NCBI GenBank assembly: GCA_016873375.1
Contig: VGXJ01000052.1
Span: 1 to 9,153 of the forward strand
Reading direction: 5' to 3'
DNA: 9,153 bases
Source of the DNA: Phycisphaerae bacterium
Lineage (GTDB): Bacteria; Planctomycetota; Phycisphaerae; Phycisphaerales; SM1A02
Below the pieces are notes generated by a model that saw only the letters and a program-made list of their open reading frames with translations, made no database searches and had not been told where the DNA came from. Below, in pieces: positions 6,787-9,153 of this stretch; position 1 is the stretch's first letter; each line of letters starts with the position of its first letter. Both the position numbers and the translations under genes were made by a program.

Positions 6787-7734
6787 ATGGCGATGATCGA
6801 GACCGTCAACCTGACGAAGAAGTACGGGGAACTGACGGCCCTGGACAACCTCAACCTGAAGATCGAGCAGGGATCCTGCTTCGGCTTCATCGGTCCCAAC
6901 GGCGCGGGCAAGACAACCACCATCAAGATCCTGGCCACGCTGCTGAAGCCCAGCTGGGGCGAGGCGCGCATCGACGGCAAGACGGTGGGCTACCAGAACG
7001 CGCTGATCAGGCCGGTCATTGGCTACGTGCCTGACTTCATGGGTGCATACGACGACATGCTGGTGCAGGAGTACCTCGAGTTCTTCGCCAGCTGCTACGG
7101 GATCCACGGCGATGCGCGCCGCAAGTCCGTATCGGATGTGCTCGAGCTCACCGACCTGACGGGCAAGACCCTCGCGGAAGTGAACGGGCTCTCGCGCGGG
7201 ATGCAGCAGCGGCTCTCGGTTGCGCGCGTGCTCCTGCATGACCCCAAGGTCCTGCTGCTGGACGAGCCATCGAGCGGACTCGACCCTCGCGCGCGCATCG
7301 AGATGCGTGAACTCCTGAAGGAGCTGCGCGCGATGGGCAAGACCATCATCATCTCGAGCCACATCCTGTTCGAACTGGCCGAGCTGTGCACGCACGTGGG
7401 CATCGTCGAGCAGGGCAAGCTCGTCTACAGCGGCCCGATGGCCGACATCATGTCGAAGACCGCGGTCGGCCATGTGGTGCATGTGGTCGTCGACGAGCGC
7501 CACAAGGATGCCGCCAGCCTGCTTGCCAAGGTGCCGGGCGTGACCAAGGTCGACCTGCAGCGCGAGGACGCGCTCGTGCGGATCGAGGTGCACCTTGATT
7601 CGGCTGCAGGCACCGTGCTGAGCGACCTGCCCAATCGCCTGATCGCGCAGGGATTCCGCGTGCGCCGCTTCACCGAGGAGCGGCCCGACCTGGAGACGGC
7701 CTTCATGCGGCTCACGAAGGGACTGGTGTCATGA
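6787..7734 (+). CDS. ABC transporter ATP-binding protein (ABC-2 / drug-exporter type)
   Basis: This is a 315-residue nucleotide-binding subunit that would power a membrane permease at the cytoplasmic face. Motifs in order: Walker A GPNGAGKT (36-43), signature LSRGMQQRL (135-143, in place of the usual LSGGQ-like form), Walker B VLLLDEP (155-161, catalytic Glu160), D-loop SGLD (163-166) and switch His192 in ISSHI. At the Q-loop the usual glutamine is an aspartate (GYVPDF, Asp83). The sequence around it, GYVPDFMGAYDD, matches a recurring variant I know from ABC-2-type ATPases, so it is probably a subfamily trait rather than damage. Residues from about 225 form a C-terminal domain like that of CcmA/NatA-type exporters. 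No ABC-2 permease gene is present. The only adjacent membrane protein is the 847-residue two-helix protein upstream, which is not permease-like. The stop overlaps the nadK start as ATGA. Confidence 0.92.
   Translation: MAMIETVNLTKKYGELTALDNLNLKIEQGSCFGFIGPNGAGKTTTIKILATLLKPSWGEARIDGKTVGYQNALIRPVIGYVPDFMGAYDDMLVQEYLEFFASCYGIHGDARRKSVSDVLELTDLTGKTLAEVNGLSRGMQQRLSVARVLLHDPKVLLLDEPSSGLDPRARIEMRELLKELRAMGKTIIISSHILFELAELCTHVGIVEQGKLVYSGPMADIMSKTAVGHVVHVVVDERHKDAASLLAKVPGVTKVDLQREDALVRIEVHLDSAAGTVLSDLPNRLIAQGFRVRRFTEERPDLETAFMRLTKGLVS
7717..7722 (+). promoter_or_regulatory. SD-like AAGGGA before nadK
   Basis: AAGGGA lies 8 bases before the ATG at 7731, inside the last codons of the ABC ATPase gene. 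With the ATGA overlap it suggests that nadK is translated by re-initiation or SD-guided entry from the same mRNA. Confidence 0.4.
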
Positions 7735-8579
7735 TGCGATCACGCGCAGCCATTGCCGTCGGCCGCACCCGAGACGGTCGGCCCACCATGATCGACGAGG
7801 TCCGTGCGATCGTGGCGCGCCACGCCGATGTCGTGGCGGAATTCGCGGTCGATGCACCGCACGATCCGCGCGTGGGCTTCGATCGGCTCGTGAGCGTGGG
7901 TGGCGATGGCACGCTGATCGCGCAGTGCCGCCGTCTTGCGGGCACAGGCGTGCCCGTCGTGGGCGTGAACAACGGCCGGCTGGGGTTCCTCGCGGAGTTC
8001 GACCTCGCGTCGCTTGAGGTCCACGCACCGAGCATCTTCGGACCGAGCCCACTCGTGCGGCACCGCATGCTGCTTGAAGTGCGCGTGGTGTCGCGCGACG
8101 GTTCGCTGAGCGCCTCGCACGTGGCCATGAACGATGCGGTGGTGACCGCCGGCCCGCCCTACCACATGATCGAGCTGCGCCTGGGCCTGAACGGCGAGGA
8201 TGGCCCGGTGATCGATGGCGACGGCTGCATCGTGAGCACGCCCGTGGGCAGCACGGCCTACAACGCCAGCGCCGGCGGACCGGTCGTTCACCCTGACACC
8301 GAAGTGCTCATCGTGACGCCGGAAGCTGCGCACAGCCTGGCGTTCCGTCCGGTGGTGGTGCCCAGCCATACCGATGTCCGGCTCGACATCTTGCGAGCCA
8401 ATCCCGGCACGTCGCTGCTCTGCGACGGCATCCCGGTCGAGAGCCTGAAGGTCGGCGACACGGTCGTGGTCAGCCGTCATCACCACATGGCGCGGCTGAT
8501 CGCCAATCCGGATTGCTCGTACCTGAACACGCTCTCGCAGAAGCTGCGCTGGGCGGCACCGCCTGACTACCGGGGCTGA
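7731..8579 (+). CDS. nadK: NAD kinase
   Basis: This 282-residue protein should phosphorylate NAD+ to NADP+ using ATP or polyphosphate, the sole route to NADP in most bacteria. The family motifs are clear: GGDGT at 57-61 (catalytic Asp59), VGVNNGRLGFLAEF at 77-90 (usually N-x-G-x-LGFL), MNDAVV at 133-138 for NAD contact, and DGDGCIVSTPVGSTAYN at 162-178, the glycine-rich conserved region, with Val in place of the usual Thr in TPTGSTAY. The length is normal for bacterial NadK. The first ATG (7731) overlaps the TGA of the ABC ATPase gene as ATGA; a second in-frame ATG at 7734 would shorten the protein by one residue. The overlap and the lack of any -10-like box before it suggest co-transcription with the ATPase. 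It ends 39 bases before serS. Assignment is firm; the choice between the first two Met codons is not. Confidence 0.95.
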   Translation: MMRSRAAIAVGRTRDGRPTMIDEVRAIVARHADVVAEFAVDAPHDPRVGFDRLVSVGGDGTLIAQCRRLAGTGVPVVGVNNGRLGFLAEFDLASLEVHAPSIFGPSPLVRHRMLLEVRVVSRDGSLSASHVAMNDAVVTAGPPYHMIELRLGLNGEDGPVIDGDGCIVSTPVGSTAYNASAGGPVVHPDTEVLIVTPEAAHSLAFRPVVVPSHTDVRLDILRANPGTSLLCDGIPVESLKVGDTVVVSRHHHMARLIANPDCSYLNTLSQKLRWAAPPDYRG

Positions 8580-8590
8580 GCGGACGGGCT

Positions 8591-8614
8591 GCGCGGAGTC
8601 CGTACACTCCGCGC
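8591..8614. repeat. Perfect 9-bp inverted repeat in the nadK-serS gap
   Basis: GCGCGGAGT (8591-8599) and ACTCCGCGC (8606-8614) are exact reverse complements separated by six bases (CCGTAC). The dyad starts 11 bases after the nadK stop and ends 4 bases before the serS ATG, and it covers the TACACT box. It could be a repressor operator, an RNA hairpin ending nadK transcripts (no T-tract follows), or a structure limiting serS translation on read-through RNA. Confidence 0.7.
8603..8608 (+). promoter_or_regulatory. -10-like box TACACT for serS
   Basis: TACACT lies 10 bases before the ATG at 8619, giving a predicted leader of only about three bases. It sits partly in the loop and partly in the right arm of the inverted repeat at 8591-8614. 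No SD sequence and no -35 hexamer is seen. The 39-base gap is too short for a T-box riboswitch. Confidence 0.42.
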
Positions 8615-8618
8615 GACC

Positions 8619-9153
8619 ATGATCGACATCAAGGCCTTCCGTGACGACCCCGAGCGCTTCCGTGCCGGAGCCCGCGACAAGGGCATGCACTGCGAGTTCG
8701 ACCGGCTGATCGCGCTCGACGATGCGCGCCGTCGCATCCTGACCGAGCTCGAGGGCAAGCGCGCCGAGCAGAACCGCATCAGCAAGGAGATCGGGCCGCA
8801 AATCGGCAAGGCCAAGGGCGCACTGAAGTCGGCCGCCGACGCCGACCGTGTGCGGCTCGAGGCGGAACTGCGCGAACTCGAGGCCAAGCCGCTGGCGCTC
8901 AAGAACCAAGTCGCGGTGCTTGAGTCGGAACTGCAGCGGATCGAGCCCGACTGGCACACCGTGCTCCTCACGATCCCGCAACCGCCCGCGCACGATGTGC
9001 CCAAGGGCAAGGGCAGCGAAGACAACGTCGAGATCCGCCGCTGGAATCCCGCGGGGTTCGATGCATCGCGACCGTTCGCCGCAAACAAGGGCTTCACGCC
9101 GCACGGGCACCTTGACTTGGTCAAGCAGCACCGCATGGTCGACTTCGAGCGTG
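8619..9153 (+). CDS. serS: Serine--tRNA ligase, N-terminal part (runs off the window)
   Basis: The first 178 residues of seryl-tRNA synthetase, which charges tRNA-Ser (and tRNA-Sec where present) with serine in the cytosol. The start MIDIKAFRDDPERFR is typical of bacterial SerRS. Residues from about 27 to 107 form the long antiparallel coiled-coil arm that grips the long variable arm of tRNA-Ser, rich in Glu, Lys, Arg and Leu. The linker reads IPQPPAHDVPKGKGSEDNVEIRRW (119-142), matching the family pattern IPN-P-x-x-VP-G-EDN-E-RRWG. It leads into PHGHLDLVKQHRMVDFER, the start of the class II catalytic domain, where many homologues have PHWELGEKLGLIDFE. Catalytic motifs 1-3 lie beyond the window end; the family is about 420-430 residues, so more than half is missing. 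The ATG at 8619 is the only sensible start. The gene probably has its own promoter. Confidence 0.94.
   Translation, partial: MIDIKAFRDDPERFRAGARDKGMHCEFDRLIALDDARRRILTELEGKRAEQNRISKEIGPQIGKAKGALKSAADADRVRLEAELRELEAKPLALKNQVAVLESELQRIEPDWHTVLLTIPQPPAHDVPKGKGSEDNVEIRRWNPAGFDASRPFAANKGFTPHGHLDLVKQHRMVDFER

Noticed and set aside
6010..7593. 527-codon open frame on the minus strand
   Set aside because: It is antisense to the ABC ATPase and the end of the 847-residue gene, with a His/Arg/Asp-rich translation and no recognisable domain.
8580..8618. T-box riboswitch before serS
   Set aside because: Only 39 bases separate nadK and serS, far too short for a T-box leader, and no T-box sequence is present.
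7740..9131. 463-codon open frame on the minus strand
   Set aside because: It is antisense to nadK and serS, both of which have unmistakable family motifs.
1..9153. Novel defence, mobile or secretion system; CRISPR array; tRNA or rRNA genes
   Set aside because: No repeat-spacer pattern, transposase, integrase, nuclease, toxin-antitoxin pair or tRNA-like cloverleaf was seen. The gene content is conserved housekeeping genes plus a few unplaced proteins.

Overview
The window is high-GC bacterial chromosomal DNA, densely packed and mostly housekeeping in character. It holds four recognisable conserved genes or gene ends: the 3' end of an S1-domain RNA-binding protein gene, an M20 metallodipeptidase, an NAD kinase (nadK), and the 5' part of seryl-tRNA synthetase (serS). 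It also holds an ABC transporter ATPase, two membrane or exported proteins of unknown function, and one small orphan protein. I see no tRNA, rRNA, CRISPR array, insertion sequence or phage gene. GC-rich third codon positions, an S1 protein with an Arg-Gly-rich tail, and -10-like boxes lying almost on the start codons would fit a planctomycete (Phycisphaerae-like) bacterium, but this placement is an inference with no marker gene behind it.

Layout: the S1-domain gene (1-636, +) converges on a polytopic membrane protein gene (764-2104, -) across a 127-base gap with small hairpins. That membrane gene is divergent from a 170-residue orphan gene (2222-2734, +), and the 117-base gap between them carries back-to-back -10-like boxes, a 10-bp palindrome and an 8-bp direct repeat. 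The M20 peptidase (2856-4256, +) follows. Its 3' end overlaps the start of an 847-residue exported, two-helix membrane protein (4216-6759, +). The ABC ATPase (6787-7734, +) overlaps nadK (7731-8579, +) through ATGA. serS (8619 to the window end, +) begins 39 bases after nadK.

The most interesting signal is not a gene. Five of the seven complete or 5'-complete genes have a TANNNT hexamer 6-10 bases before the start codon and no Shine-Dalgarno sequence. The two genes whose starts overlap an upstream gene lack such a box and do have a purine-rich SD-like element. This suggests leaderless or nearly leaderless mRNAs for transcription-unit heads and SD- or coupling-dependent initiation for internal genes. 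The predicted units are: the 446-residue gene alone, the 170-residue gene alone, M20 plus the 847-residue gene, ABC ATPase plus nadK, and serS onward. A perfect 9-bp inverted repeat overlaps the serS -10-like box. I found no evidence of a novel defence or mobile system.
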